Source: Flavobacteriales bacterium (GTDB lineage: Bacteria; Bacteroidota; Bacteroidia; Flavobacteriales_D; Sanyastnellaceae). Taken from it: DNA of 54,545 bases. Positions 34,502-44,500 of the stretch are shown piece by piece. Every line of letters starts with the position of its first letter. Positions within the stretch are counted from its first letter, which is position 1. The stretch lies in the NCBI GenBank assembly GCA_028823145.1, contig JAPKCA010000003.1, forward strand, positions 1-54,545. The letters run 5' to 3'. The notes beneath the pieces were generated by a model. It did not search any database and had not been told where the DNA came from. It worked only from the letters and a program-made list of their open reading frames with translations. Position numbers and translations under genes: made by a program.

Positions 34502-35875
34502 TTAACCCAGGCGCTGAACGAGCTGTTCCGCACTGACCATGATTTGCTCTCCTGACTCCATGTTTCGAAGGGTCCATCCTCCCGATTCTCTTTCCGAATC
34601 TCCGCGCATCGCAACAAATGCCACTCCCAAATCTGATGCGTGCTTCATTTGCTTTTTCAGCTTTGCCACATCGGGATAAAGCTCAGATCGTATCCCCGAT
34701 TGACGAGCCGACTGGAGCAACCTAAGTGCATCCTCGACGCCATCCTCATCCATTTGCAGAATGAGCAATTGCGACCCCCCTTTCGATTCTGGCGGAAAGC
34801 ATTGAAAATGTTCCAACACATCGTAAATCCGGTCCGCACCGAAACTGATCCCCACACCGCTCATACCCGCCCAACCAAAAACACCAGTCAAGTCCGCGTA
34901 TCGTCCACCTCCGCAAATGCTCCCAACCGGCGAATCATCAACCCGCACCTCAAAAATAACGCCGGTGTAATAATCGAGTCCCCTAGCCAACGTTGGGTCG
35001 AACACAACATGGTCTATCGCCACACCGCAAAGACCTGCTCGGTCAATCAATTCTGTGATTTCACGCCATGCATCCTGTGCCTCCAAATCATCCGGGTTCA
35101 ACATGGACTTGAGTCCCTTCAATCTCTCCTCGTTCAGAGGTTCTTTCAGCAAACCAAACAACTGCTCCACTTGAAGCAAAGTTTCGGAACCAAATCCTCT
35201 GTTCTCCAATTCGTTTTTGACACCTTCGGTTCCCACCTTATCCCACTTATCCAATGCAACGGTCAAGTCTTGGAGTTGGGATATCACGCCCCATTGACGC
35301 GCCAGACCATTTAATAGACGACGGTCATTGATCACAATACGAAAACCTGGAACACCCAATTCAGAAAGCGCCTCATCGAACAGCAACATCAAGTCCAATT
35401 CGCACAATGGACTTTCCGAGCCGATGATATCCGCATCGCACTGGGTGAATTCTTGATAACGGCCTTTCCCCGGTCGATCCCCTCGCCAGACCGTCTGCAT
35501 TTGGTACCTGCGAAACGGGAATTGCAATTCATTCCTCGACATGACAACAAATCGAGCAAAAGGCACTGTCAAGTCATACCGCAAGGCCTTTTTGGAAATG
35601 GAAGAAACGACCCCTTTGCTATCTTTTTCCGCCCAGGCCTGACCATCCACTTTGGATAAGAAGTCGCCGTTGTTCAGAATGCGAAAGATCAATTGATCCC
35701 CTTCCTCCCCGTATTTCCCGGTTAAAGTCGAGAGATTTTCCATGGCAGGCGTCTCGATGGGCTGAAATCCATGGCGCTCAAAAACCTCTCGCATGATGCC
35801 AAACATCCAATTGCGTCGGGCCATTACTTGAGGACCAAAATCTCGCGTTCCCTTAGGTATGGAAGGTTTACTCAT
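34502..35875 (-). CDS. hisS: Histidyl-tRNA synthetase
   Basis: A 457-aa class II aminoacyl-tRNA synthetase that charges tRNA-His. The N-terminus SKPSIPKGTRDFGPQVMAR is the conserved start. Motif 2 reads FRRYQMQTVWRGDRPGKGRY. The histidine-binding loop GLDYYTGVIFEVRVDD and motif 3 GISFGADRIYDVL are present, followed by a C-terminal anticodon-binding domain. Length is normal. It is convergent with the degenerate kinase gene (5-nt gap) and is preceded on its strand by a 25-codon ORF. Confidence 0.97.
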   Translation of the reverse strand: MSKPSIPKGTRDFGPQVMARRNWMFGIMREVFERHGFQPIETPAMENLSTLTGKYGEEGDQLIFRILNNGDFLSKVDGQAWAEKDSKGVVSSISKKALRYDLTVPFARFVVMSRNELQFPFRRYQMQTVWRGDRPGKGRYQEFTQCDADIIGSESPLCELDLMLLFDEALSELGVPGFRIVINDRRLLNGLARQWGVISQLQDLTVALDKWDKVGTEGVKNELENRGFGSETLLQVEQLFGLLKEPLNEERLKGLKSMLNPDDLEAQDAWREITELIDRAGLCGVAIDHVVFDPTLARGLDYYTGVIFEVRVDDSPVGSICGGGRYADLTGVFGWAGMSGVGISFGADRIYDVLEHFQCFPPESKGGSQLLILQMDEDGVEDALRLLQSARQSGIRSELYPDVAKLKKQMKHASDLGVAFVAMRGDSERESGGWTLRNMESGEQIMVSAEQLVQRLG

Positions 35876-35884
35876 GGGACCAAA

Positions 35885-35962
35885 TTACCGTTTGTTGTTA
35901 CGACGGTATTGAATAAACGCAACGATTGTCAAAATCGCCATGGCTAGAAATACATATTGCAT
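35885..35962 (-). CDS. Possible 25-aa single-pass membrane peptide upstream of hisS
   Basis: The minus-strand ORF encodes MQYVFLAMAILTIVAFIQYR plus RNNKR: one hydrophobic helix followed by a basic tail, the layout of many bacterial small membrane proteins. It ends 9 nt before the hisS ATG. A box AACTTTTG, one mismatch from the -7 consensus, lies 3 nt before its ATG, so it could be the first cistron of the hisS transcript. At this length chance cannot be excluded. Confidence 0.4.
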   Translation of the reverse strand: MQYVFLAMAILTIVAFIQYRRNNKR

Positions 35963-35986
35963 GCGCAAAAGTTTGAATGTGGGTGC

Positions 35987-35994
35987 TAAATTCG
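35987..35994 (+). promoter_or_regulatory. Candidate -7 box of the WD40 gene
   Basis: TAAATTCG, one mismatch from TAnnTTTG, ends 7 nt before the ATG at 36002. The region is divergent with the hisS unit. Confidence 0.38.
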
Positions 35995-36001
35995 GGAATT
36001 G

Positions 36002-36907
36002 ATGGGAACGAACGATACACTATACGAACTTTCCGGTCACCAAGGTGCGATTTACGACGCCGTTTGGGATAATCAACGGTCTCGTTGGCTCACAGCAGGA
36101 GGTGATGGGATCGTTGCCGCATGGAAAGAAGGTGACCCCTCCAATGGAAAAGCACTTTTGCACCATGACAAAGCTTTTTTCTGCGTTTTAGCTTTGACAT
36201 CTGGGCTGGTTGCGGGGACCGAAGATGGAGAACTCTTTTTTTTGGATTTAGAAGGCGATGTTTCTCGATGGACAGCCCATAAGGGCGGTGTTTTCTCGTT
36301 GTTGGCCATGGAAGATGGCAGAGTCTTCACTGGAGGAGGTGATGGGAGAATTTTATGCTGGAAGTCGGGGGAGCTCGTGGGAGAATGGACATGGGAGAAC
36401 GCGAGTAAAATCCGAACTCTTGTATCGTATGAAGATTCTATTTTTATTGGTGCCAGCAACGGTGAAGGCCGCCTTTGGAATCCAGAGGCTCCCACGCCCA
36501 TTAAAGATTGCAAGGCCTTGGGCCAGCATCTCGGAGGTCTTTATTGCGCCATGAGATTGGATCATAAAAAAGCTTGGATTACTGGAGGGCGGGATGGACA
36601 CCTGAGGGCGTGGGACGACAACGGCCAACCACTTCTGGAAATTCCGGCTCATGAAGGGGCCATCTACCGGATGGCTATTTCGTCTGAATGGCTTTGGACC
36701 GCGAGCCGAGACAAAACGGTCAAATGCTGGAGTCTCCGAGATCTCTCCCCTGCTTATCGTTGGACCCATCGCGATGGCGGTTGCCGGAGATCGGTCAATG
36801 CTCTGGCCATTGGAGGTCCAAACAACGAATGGCTGCTCGCTGGTGGAGACGACCGCAACGGACACGCCGTGAAATGGAGGAGTTTGCTACCAGATAATGG
36901 GGGATGA
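36002..36907 (+). CDS. WD40-repeat beta-propeller protein
   Basis: A 301-aa cytoplasmic protein made of about seven WD40 repeats and little else. Repeats are visible as GH/AH...W units: LSGHQGAIYDAVWDNQRSRW, WTAHKGGVFSLLAMEDGRVF, ITGGRDGHLRAWDD and TASRDKTVKCWSL. It lacks a signal peptide or an extra catalytic domain. Such propellers are protein-interaction platforms; the partner is unknown. I use ATG 36002 instead of the listed TTG at 35999. Its last 21 nt overlap the convergent ung gene. Confidence 0.88.
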   Translation: MGTNDTLYELSGHQGAIYDAVWDNQRSRWLTAGGDGIVAAWKEGDPSNGKALLHHDKAFFCVLALTSGLVAGTEDGELFFLDLEGDVSRWTAHKGGVFSLLAMEDGRVFTGGGDGRILCWKSGELVGEWTWENASKIRTLVSYEDSIFIGASNGEGRLWNPEAPTPIKDCKALGQHLGGLYCAMRLDHKKAWITGGRDGHLRAWDDNGQPLLEIPAHEGAIYRMAISSEWLWTASRDKTVKCWSLRDLSPAYRWTHRDGGCRRSVNALAIGGPNNEWLLAGGDDRNGHAVKWRSLLPDNGG

Positions 36908-37588
36908 ACCATGGCCCACAAGCCAATCGTTGGTTCGACTAAATGGCTTGGAACCAAAGAAGCCACGATAAGCCGATAAAGGACTCGGATGTGGCGCTTG
37001 GATGACGAGGTGTTCGGGCCGATGGATCCAATGCCGTTTGGCTTGCGCGAATTTCCCCCACAGAATAAACACCATGGGCCGGTCTTGTTGGGAAAGAAAA
37101 CGAAAGACCGACTCGGTCAAAGTTTCCCAACCAACATTTTGATGGCTTCCAGGCGCACCCTGCGCTACTGTGAGCACATCATTCAACAACAAAACTCCCA
37201 TTTGACTCCAATGGGAAAGCACCCCTTTCCCTTTCTCGTCCATCAAGGAATCAATCTCCACACCCAAGTCCGATTTCAATTCTTTCATGATATTGCGCAG
37301 CGACGGTGGCAAAGGGGTTCCCGCTAACACTGAAAATGCAAGCCCATGGGCCTGTCCTGGAGCGTGATACGGGTCTTGACCAACCACGACCACTTTCACA
37401 TTGGATGGGGCGCAATCCGATAAGGCTTGAAACTCAAGTCCAAAGGAAGGAAAACAGACACCTCGAGATCGAGCTATTTCCAAGAACCGGTTCAAACTAT
37501 CCCATGAAGCCTTTTCCATTCCATGGGGCATGGCCAATTTCCATTCCTCAGGGAACCGGTCAAAAAGCGAAATATCTTGGACATCCAT
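36887..37588 (-). CDS. ung: Uracil-DNA glycosylase, family 1
   Basis: A 233-aa base-excision-repair enzyme that removes uracil from DNA. The water-activating motif VVVGQDPYHAPGQAHGLAFS, the GVLLLNDVLTV block and the Leu-loop HPSPLSAYRGFFG are all present with catalytic Asp and His in place. Length is typical. The 3' end overlaps the convergent WD40 gene by 21 nt. No strong promoter is seen in its 166-nt upstream gap. Confidence 0.97.
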   Translation of the reverse strand: MDVQDISLFDRFPEEWKLAMPHGMEKASWDSLNRFLEIARSRGVCFPSFGLEFQALSDCAPSNVKVVVVGQDPYHAPGQAHGLAFSVLAGTPLPPSLRNIMKELKSDLGVEIDSLMDEKGKGVLSHWSQMGVLLLNDVLTVAQGAPGSHQNVGWETLTESVFRFLSQQDRPMVFILWGKFAQAKRHWIHRPEHLVIQAPHPSPLSAYRGFFGSKPFSRTNDWLVGHGSSPIIW

Positions 37589-37666
37589 GACGCTAAAATC
37601 ATGGGTTTACCAGTGCTTTCCAACGAGTTTTGGAACTTTTCGTTGAAAACCTATAGCCACGATGCA

Positions 37667-37695
37667 TTGACATAGAAAAGTAAAGGGTACTTTTG
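37667..37695 (+). promoter_or_regulatory. Promoter of the helicase gene
   Basis: TTG (37667-37669), 18 nt, then TACTTTTG (37688-37695), an exact TAnnTTTG match with the same spacing as the nusB promoter. Transcription should begin near 37701, leaving a leader of about 55 nt before the TTG start at 37755, unusually long for this window. Confidence 0.6.
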
Positions 37696-37754
37696 TCTTT
37701 TCGTCCTAACCTCACCGCGAAGGACATATTTTCTAAATCGCTACTTGCCCACCT

Positions 37755-39296
37755 TTGTCCTTAACCGATACCTCGTTGCGTAACAGACTGGAAACCAACC
37801 AAGGGAAAACCCTTTATGGTTACCAAGAGAATGCCATAAATACGCTGATGGGCCGAATGGATAAGTTTCCATCTGGGTACAATCTGCTCTTCCAGCTCCC
37901 GACGGGAGGCGGAAAAACGGTCATTTTCTCAGAGTTGGCAAAGCGTTACATCCTTCAAACAGGTAAGAGGGTGTTGATTTTGACCCACCGAATTGAATTG
38001 TGTGGACAAACGAGCCGCATGCTAACGGATATCGGTGTTCCCAACAAAATCATCAACAGCAAGGTCAAGGATCTCGATGATGATGATGATTATTGGTGCT
38101 ATGTCGCCATGGTGGAAACGCTCAACAACCGTCTGAATGATGAGCGAATCCTCTTCGACAACTTGGGCCTTGTGATCATTGACGAAGCCCATTACAACAG
38201 CTTCAGAAAACTCTTCGGTTTCTTTGCAAAACAGATCATTCTAGGCGTTACGGCTACTCCACTGAGCTCAAACATCAAGCTCCCGCTCAAGGACAATTAC
38301 AATGAATTGATTGTAGGAGAGTCCATCTCTGCATTGGTGGAGAGGGAATTTTTGGCGGAGGCGGTGACGTACAGCTATGATGTCAACCTTCGGTCCCTAA
38401 AAATTGGCATCAACGGGGATTATACCGTCAGCAGTTCCGAACGATTGTACGGAAACTATCTGATGCAAGAAAAGCTGCTATACGCCTACGAAGAGAAAGC
38501 CAAGTCAACGAAAACCCTGATTTTCAACAACGGCATCAACACTTCCAAGTCGGTCCAGGCCATGTTCCAAGAAGAAGGATATGAATGCAAACACTTGGAC
38601 AACACCCATAGCGAAAAGGAAAGGCAGGATATCTTGGAATGGTTTGAGAAAAAAGAAGATGCGATTCTCAGCTCTGTTTCAATTTTAACGACAGGTTTTG
38701 ACTCCCCGTCCGTTGAAACGATCATCCTCAACCGAGCCACTAAATCGCTCACCCTGTACCATCAGATGATTGGTCGTGGTTCTCGCGTATTGCCCCATAA
38801 GAAGAAGTTTAACGTCATAGACTTAGGCAACAATGCCCGACGTTTTGGTCTTTGGGACACCCACATCAATTGGTCTGATATCTTCAAGTCACCCAATTCA
38901 TACATCGAAGGCCTCTACTCCGATGAGGAAATTGAAGAAGAATTCGTCTTTGAGTACTCAGATGAATTGATGGCGAAATTGCAAGGGGGACCTGACCCAG
39001 ATTTCAATATGTCCCAAGCATATGTGGAGGTCACCGTAAAAGGTGGCCGCCCGAAAGAAGCCATTGACCAGAGCATCTTGCACCACATGAGCCTCATTCG
39101 CTTTGTCTGTTCCGATTTCTGGGACGCCTTGGATCTCCTGAAGGAGCTTGAAGGCGACATCACGTACCGTGTTCGCTTGTATTCCAAATGCATCGCCAAG
39201 ACAACAGATAATTATAAAAATTGGCTAAAGGAAGAATACCTCCGCAAATTGCAGAGCGAGTTGAGAAAGGCCTATGCTGACGATGATATCATCTAA
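37755..39296 (+). CDS. Superfamily 2 DEAD/DEAH-box helicase (SSL2-like)
   Basis: A 513-aa nucleic-acid-dependent ATPase. A Q-motif-like LYGYQENAINTL is followed by Walker A LPTGGGKTVIFSELAKRY, DEAH box VIIDEAHYNSF, motif III VTATPLSS, and C-terminal motifs V/VI SILTTGFDSPSVE and YHQMIGRGSRV. The last ~130 residues form an unassigned extension. No ATG exists near the start; the TTG at 37755 fits family N-termini, with another TTG seven codons later as an alternative. It is a single-gene unit with its own consensus promoter. No nuclease or other partner adjoins it, so DNA repair and defence roles are both open. Confidence 0.9.
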   Translation: MSLTDTSLRNRLETNQGKTLYGYQENAINTLMGRMDKFPSGYNLLFQLPTGGGKTVIFSELAKRYILQTGKRVLILTHRIELCGQTSRMLTDIGVPNKIINSKVKDLDDDDDYWCYVAMVETLNNRLNDERILFDNLGLVIIDEAHYNSFRKLFGFFAKQIILGVTATPLSSNIKLPLKDNYNELIVGESISALVEREFLAEAVTYSYDVNLRSLKIGINGDYTVSSSERLYGNYLMQEKLLYAYEEKAKSTKTLIFNNGINTSKSVQAMFQEEGYECKHLDNTHSEKERQDILEWFEKKEDAILSSVSILTTGFDSPSVETIILNRATKSLTLYHQMIGRGSRVLPHKKKFNVIDLGNNARRFGLWDTHINWSDIFKSPNSYIEGLYSDEEIEEEFVFEYSDELMAKLQGGPDPDFNMSQAYVEVTVKGGRPKEAIDQSILHHMSLIRFVCSDFWDALDLLKELEGDITYRVRLYSKCIAKTTDNYKNWLKEEYLRKLQSELRKAYADDDII

Positions 39297-39303
39297 TAAG
39301 TGA

Positions 39304-39332
39304 TAACGATTGCGAACTGCAATCAGCCGTTA
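39304..39332 (+). other. Hairpin after the helicase gene
   Basis: GATTGC/GCAATC with a 5-nt loop inside a TAACG/CGTTA outer pairing, 7 nt after the helicase stop. It lacks a U-tract (AACAAAACG follows), so it is at best a weak terminator or an mRNA-stabilising structure before the kinase gene. Confidence 0.35.
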
Positions 39333-39379
39333 ACAAAACGCCCATACGGGAAGCAATGGAACTCGTCTAAATTAACTCC

Positions 39380-40474
39380 ATGCCTGTTTCATATGGATCG
39401 TGGACTGAAGGGTCCGCACTACATCTCGGATTCGCCCTGATTTCGACCTTTTTTGTTTGCCTGCTGATTATGCAGCTGCAAATCCGAAAGAATCGATCGA
39501 CAAGCCTTTCGACAGCCCAATGGGCATTGACCACAATAGGGGTTTTAGCGAGTATCATAAGTTGGGCACTTCAAGTCAACCCAGCGTGGAACGAAACCAC
39601 TTCCTTTAGTCGGTCAATTCCTTGGTGGCTGTTTCTTTCTGCCCTTTGTTTGCTGACACTTTATTGGCATAGTGTGATGCTGCGAAAGAACCAAGGCATT
39701 CCTAAGGACGCCCAAAACGCACTGATTCAAGAACAGCTACTCCTGCAAAGTGTCACTCAAATCCAGCAGAATCTCAAATTGCAAGACGAAGTAAGACATG
39801 CCAAGCGGATCAATTTAAGGTCCCAAATGAATCCTCATTTCTTGTTCAACATCTTGACTGGAATTCAACACCTTCTTTTTTCTGAACAAAGCGAGCGCGC
39901 AAGCCACGTTTTCAGAAGGTTTCGAAAATTGCTGATGCAAGACTTCATCTCCAACGATCGAATCAATGGGGCCTTGAGCCAAGAATTGGAACAAGTCATT
40001 CAATACATGGAATTGGAAAAAGAACGTCTTTCCAAAACCATCCAATGGAGCATTAAACTGGAAGATGGATTAAATGCCCAACAAACCTCTTGCCCTTTGT
40101 TTATCCTTCAGCCGTTGGTTGAGAATGCCATTTGGCACGGACTATCGAGCGAATCGATTGACCAACCCCAATTGCTCATCCAGGTCATTCGGCAAGATGA
40201 AGATTTGCTTCTGATGGTCCATGACAATGGCATTGGATTGGACCTGAATTCATCGAACAAAAAACCTGAACACCAATCCCGAGGGACAGCAATTCTGAAA
40301 GAAAGACTGTCCTTGTTGAGGCACCCAGGGGCATTGGATTTATCGATGCAACACCCGCTCAGCCCCTATACCCAAGGCACGTCATCTGAAATCCGTTTAC
40401 CCCTTTGGGCCCTTGAACCTCCGCCCCACCCCACAGGTGTTAAAACGGCAAACGAGGATCCGGAGCATCACTGA
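39380..40474 (+). CDS. LytS/YehU-type sensor histidine kinase, orphan
   Basis: A 364-aa protein with two or three hydrophobic segments in the first ~100 residues, then a coiled coil. The His_kinase domain reads LRSQMNPHFLFNILTGIQHL (phosphoacceptor His near residue 152). The ATPase has LQPLVENAIWHGL (N box) and HDNGIGLDLNSS (G1 box). It should autophosphorylate and pass phosphate to a LytTR-type response regulator, but no regulator gene adjoins it. A TAAATTAA box lies 4 nt before the ATG. The 3' end overlaps convergent tsaD by 35 nt. Confidence 0.9.
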   Translation: MPVSYGSWTEGSALHLGFALISTFFVCLLIMQLQIRKNRSTSLSTAQWALTTIGVLASIISWALQVNPAWNETTSFSRSIPWWLFLSALCLLTLYWHSVMLRKNQGIPKDAQNALIQEQLLLQSVTQIQQNLKLQDEVRHAKRINLRSQMNPHFLFNILTGIQHLLFSEQSERASHVFRRFRKLLMQDFISNDRINGALSQELEQVIQYMELEKERLSKTIQWSIKLEDGLNAQQTSCPLFILQPLVENAIWHGLSSESIDQPQLLIQVIRQDEDLLLMVHDNGIGLDLNSSNKKPEHQSRGTAILKERLSLLRHPGALDLSMQHPLSPYTQGTSSEIRLPLWALEPPPHPTGVKTANEDPEHH

Positions 40475-41453
40475 TGCTTCCGACCACTCCACTTTGAAAA
40501 AGCAATGAACCCGCCATCGCGATCATGGCTGCATTGTCCGTGCAATAAGCCATTGGCGGAATATGAACCTTCCACCCCATTTCATTTTGACGATGTTCTA
40601 GAGCTTTTCGGAGTGCACGATTGGCCGACACCCCTCCCGCAATGGCCACTTCCTTGATACCCGTTGAAGAGACTGCAGCTTCCAATTTACGCATCAGGAT
40701 TTCTACGATGACCCGCTGAACGCTTGCGGCAATATCAGCAAGCCTCTCCGATATGAAATTTGGATTTTCAGCTTGGGAACGTTGCAGAAAATACAAGACT
40801 TGGGTTTTGAGACCACTAAAACTCATGTCCAACCCCGCCACTTTCGGATGAGAAAACTCAAACGCATGTTCATCTCCATCCGAGGATAAGCGATCCAAGA
40901 TGGGACCCCCTGGATAAGGCAAGCCTAGCAGTTTCGCAACTTTGTCAAAAGCCTCTCCAGCCGCATCATCCAACGTGCTTCCCAAAACCTCCATTTCTCG
41001 TGGACCTTCCACTCGAACCAATTGTGTATGGCCCCCTGATACAGTCAAACACAAAAATGGCAATGACGGAGCATCCCCAGGAGCTAAATAATGAGCCAAA
41101 ATATGGGCATGCATATGATGGACCGGGACCAATGGTAATTCGTTTGCCCAAGCCCAGGACTTCGCAAATGCAGCACCCACATGCAGCGACCCCATCAACC
41201 CAGGACCCTGCGTGTAAGCCACCGCGCTCAATTCTTCGGGTGAAACTCCCGCATCCTTCAATGCCTGCTGAACTGTTGGGACAATATGCTGAGCATGGGC
41301 GCGACTCGCCAACTCCGGCACCACTCCTCCGAATTGTTCATGAACCTCCTGACCTGCCACCACATTCGACAAAACCTGCCTTCCCCGAATAACGGCAACG
41401 CCTGTGTCGTCACAAGATGACTCTATGGCTAAAATACAGGGAGCATCACGCAT
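40440..41453 (-). CDS. tsaD: tRNA N6-adenosine threonylcarbamoyltransferase TsaD
   Basis: A 337-aa ASKHA-fold enzyme that, with TsaB and TsaE, transfers threonylcarbamoyl to A37 of ANN-decoding tRNAs. The N-terminus ILAIESSCDDTGVAVI is diagnostic. The metal-binding HHMHAHILAHY and the nucleotide-binding VSGGHTQLV and GGVSANRALRKAL are intact. Length is typical. It is divergent from the TamB gene, an arrangement I know from other Bacteroidota, and has a consensus -7 box about 35 nt upstream. Confidence 0.97.
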   Translation of the reverse strand: MRDAPCILAIESSCDDTGVAVIRGRQVLSNVVAGQEVHEQFGGVVPELASRAHAQHIVPTVQQALKDAGVSPEELSAVAYTQGPGLMGSLHVGAAFAKSWAWANELPLVPVHHMHAHILAHYLAPGDAPSLPFLCLTVSGGHTQLVRVEGPREMEVLGSTLDDAAGEAFDKVAKLLGLPYPGGPILDRLSSDGDEHAFEFSHPKVAGLDMSFSGLKTQVLYFLQRSQAENPNFISERLADIAASVQRVIVEILMRKLEAAVSSTGIKEVAIAGGVSANRALRKALEHRQNEMGWKVHIPPMAYCTDNAAMIAMAGSLLFQSGVVGSISDAPDPRLPF

Positions 41454-41487
41454 GGTGGATTCTGAAAAATTGGATGTGTCGACAGCA

Positions 41488-41495
41488 CAAAATTA
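41488..41495 (-). promoter_or_regulatory. Candidate -7 box of tsaD
   Basis: TAATTTTG on the minus strand, an exact TAnnTTTG match, 34 nt before the tsaD ATG at 41453. The -33 region is weak. A second, oppositely facing box TAACTTCC (41518-41525) precedes the TamB start at 41533 by 7 nt. Confidence 0.45.
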
Positions 41496-41532
41496 AGGCG
41501 TACTGAGGGACTTCACTTAACTTCCCATCGGA

Positions 41533-44500
41533 ATGAGAACCACTGCTCGGAAATACTTTTGGAGAATCAATGGCACTCTCGTCCTTGCTTTTCTGTTGGG
41601 GGTAATTCTCCTCCAATTTTCAGGCATTCAGACTCAATTAGGAAAATGGACCGTCGCGTGGCTCAACAACCAAAATCAATTGCATTTCGAATTGGATCAT
41701 GCTTCCATTGATTGGTGGAATCAATCCTTGGTCATCTCTAAACTATCCGTGGCATCTGAGGAGGATCGCAGTCAAGCAATACACTTGGACCACATTGAAT
41801 TGGGCGATTGGCGGCGCGTTGATGGTGTGTGGTCTTTTGGTTCATTGGACTTGCATCATGGCCACATCGATTTAAATGAACTTCAAGAGCTCTCCAATCA
41901 ACTGGCTTCATCCGAGACAGCCAACGAAGAGACCTTTGCGTTTGCATTGGAATCGCTCGATATCCATGGTTTTACGCTAGAGCAAAGAAATTCAGATACC
42001 ACTTGGACGTTGGAGCTCGACCATCTGAGCATGCTCAATTTGTCCTTAAGTCGTGACACACAACGTGTCAACCTCATTGGATTGTCAGGAAGACTGAAAG
42101 GAACCATGCTCGAGCATACTGATTGGGCGAATGGAATTGAAATCGAAACGCTTCAAGGACAATGGATGGGCGACGAGTCCTCTTGGAGTTGGACAGGTGG
42201 CAATTGGAAGTCGGAACTTTTCGATTTGGATTTTTCGGCAAATGGCCACTGGAATTCTCATCAACTGCGGGACATTCATGCCGACTGGCGCTGGACAAGT
42301 GGACTCCGCATTTTGCAGCTGTCTGAGCATCATTTGTCACCTGAAAGAGGTGATATCTTGCGCTGGATAGAAAGTCTCGCAACATCCCAATCCTTGCAAT
42401 GGGATGGATCATTCGCTTGGAATGAGCGTGGGAATTGGGAAATCGAAACCCACCAATGGAAAGGTGTTCCGCTATTTGAATCCATTCCTGCTTGGAGCAT
42501 TGGTCAAGACATCCATCTTAACTGGACATCTCAAGGCGAAGCGTTGATAGACATCACAGATGCTCTACTGAGCATGCGCAGTGCCCCTCCAATTCTTCAA
42601 AAAAGTTGGCCCGCAGATAACATCGAAGCCATGAGCGTAAAACACAAATCATGGCGCTTGGCATGGGAGACCCGAGATGAGGGATACCACGTCGAATTAA
42701 TATCGACGGGAAAGAGCCACCCTACTCCAGCTTGGATTAAGGTTCATTGGGTACCCTCACCTCATCAACAGCATGCTCGCCTTTCATTCGGAGGACTGGA
42801 AGCTCCAGATTGGCTCCATACCTCGTCTGCATTGACGATTGAAGGTAACGGAGAGGCTGACTGGGACTCCACCGCGTTTGACATCCAATGGCAAAGCAAT
42901 GTGAGTGGAGCAGGAGAAATTGAAGGCTCTGCTCATGGCGTGCGCATGGAATCAACAAACGACGAACCCATGGCATCCTGGCGAATCAACGGGAAACTTG
43001 AATCACTCAACAATCCGTGGCCCGCAGTCTGCCTTTGGGAAGGTCAAATGGATGAAAACCGATGGAGGTTAGAATCGCAGTGGCAGTTAAAGGGCATTGC
43101 ATCACCGCTTTCAGCGCCCAAAAAACCCTGGACGATGTTTGCTGATGCGGAAATTCGAGCCAATGGAAAAAACGCCCATATCGAAGATTTTACCTTGGCA
43201 TTGCGAAACATCAACTTGCTCGAAAATCGAAAACCGAGAGCTTTTGAGCGTCTCGATATCACCGGTAAGCAAACCCAACGCAATTGGACTGTGCAATGGT
43301 ATTCCGATTTAAGCGACGGGAATATCACTGCTGATTCCGACTGGAAAGCATGGTCTCAGTGGTTGGAGGCCATGACAACCCGATCGACTTTTTCATCAAA
43401 AAAAATGCCCCTGTTATTGGCTGAATTTTCCATCCATCGTTTTGCACCAATCGCATTGATTGCTGACCTCCCCTTTGAATTGGAGAATGGAGCAAGGTTG
43501 AAAGCAAATAATCAACAGCGCGGCATTGAACTTCAATTGACCATTCCCTCTTTCTCATGGGATTCCTTTGAGGCGAAGAACGTGCTGCTTCAGGCTGATG
43601 GGAACGTCCAGGAATTCTTCCTCAACGTGCAATGTGATTCGCTCTTGCAAAATCATGCCCCCTGGATTTCCAATGCAGCTTGGGACCTGCATGGTGACAC
43701 CATTTGGTACAGTGACGTAGAATGGCAAGGGAAAGAACCCATTTCAACCGAGTTGCAATGGTCCATGCACCCTGACCAAGACAATCGGCAACGGGTTGAA
43801 TTTTCTAAATTCCAATGGCCTTATGAAGATCAGGTGTTTCAACTCACCACAGCAAGACCTGTTCTCCAAATCGCAAGCCACCAAGGACAATGGAGCATTC
43901 AGAGTGAGGGACTTACCTGGAAGTCCAAAGATTGGACGATTCAAACAGGTGGAGTCTTGCACCAATCCCATCCGAGTGATTGGACCCTATCCGCGGAGGG
44001 AACATCATGGCCCGACCTCGGGACTTACGGGTTTCCGGGATGGCAAGCTCAACGCACCCAACTAGACCTGGATTGGCATGGCACGTTAGACGATTGGGAG
44101 TATGGCGCTCAATTGGACATGGATTCAATCACCTGGAAAAACGTAACGGTATCCAACCTCGAATGCGTTTTATCCGGAGATGCAAAAAGCACGACGTTTT
44201 GGGTCGAAGGAAGAGAAGATGCAACATCTACATGGGGTGGAACAGGTCAGATTCCACATGAGCCTCAAGGACCCCTCCGAGCGCAATTGCTCTTGAAGCA
44301 AGTACCTCTAGAGTGGATCAATTCATGGTTGCCGGAGCAATCGGTTGGCCTGAGCGGCAGTGCTGATGGAGAGCTGGCTATCCAAGGAACCCGACAATCA
44401 CCTGAGATGAATGGTTGGATTCAATCCAATGCCGTTGAAGTGAACATCGAATACCTCGGCACATCGTACCAGTTGGATGGAAGGTGCGAAATCGAACCGG

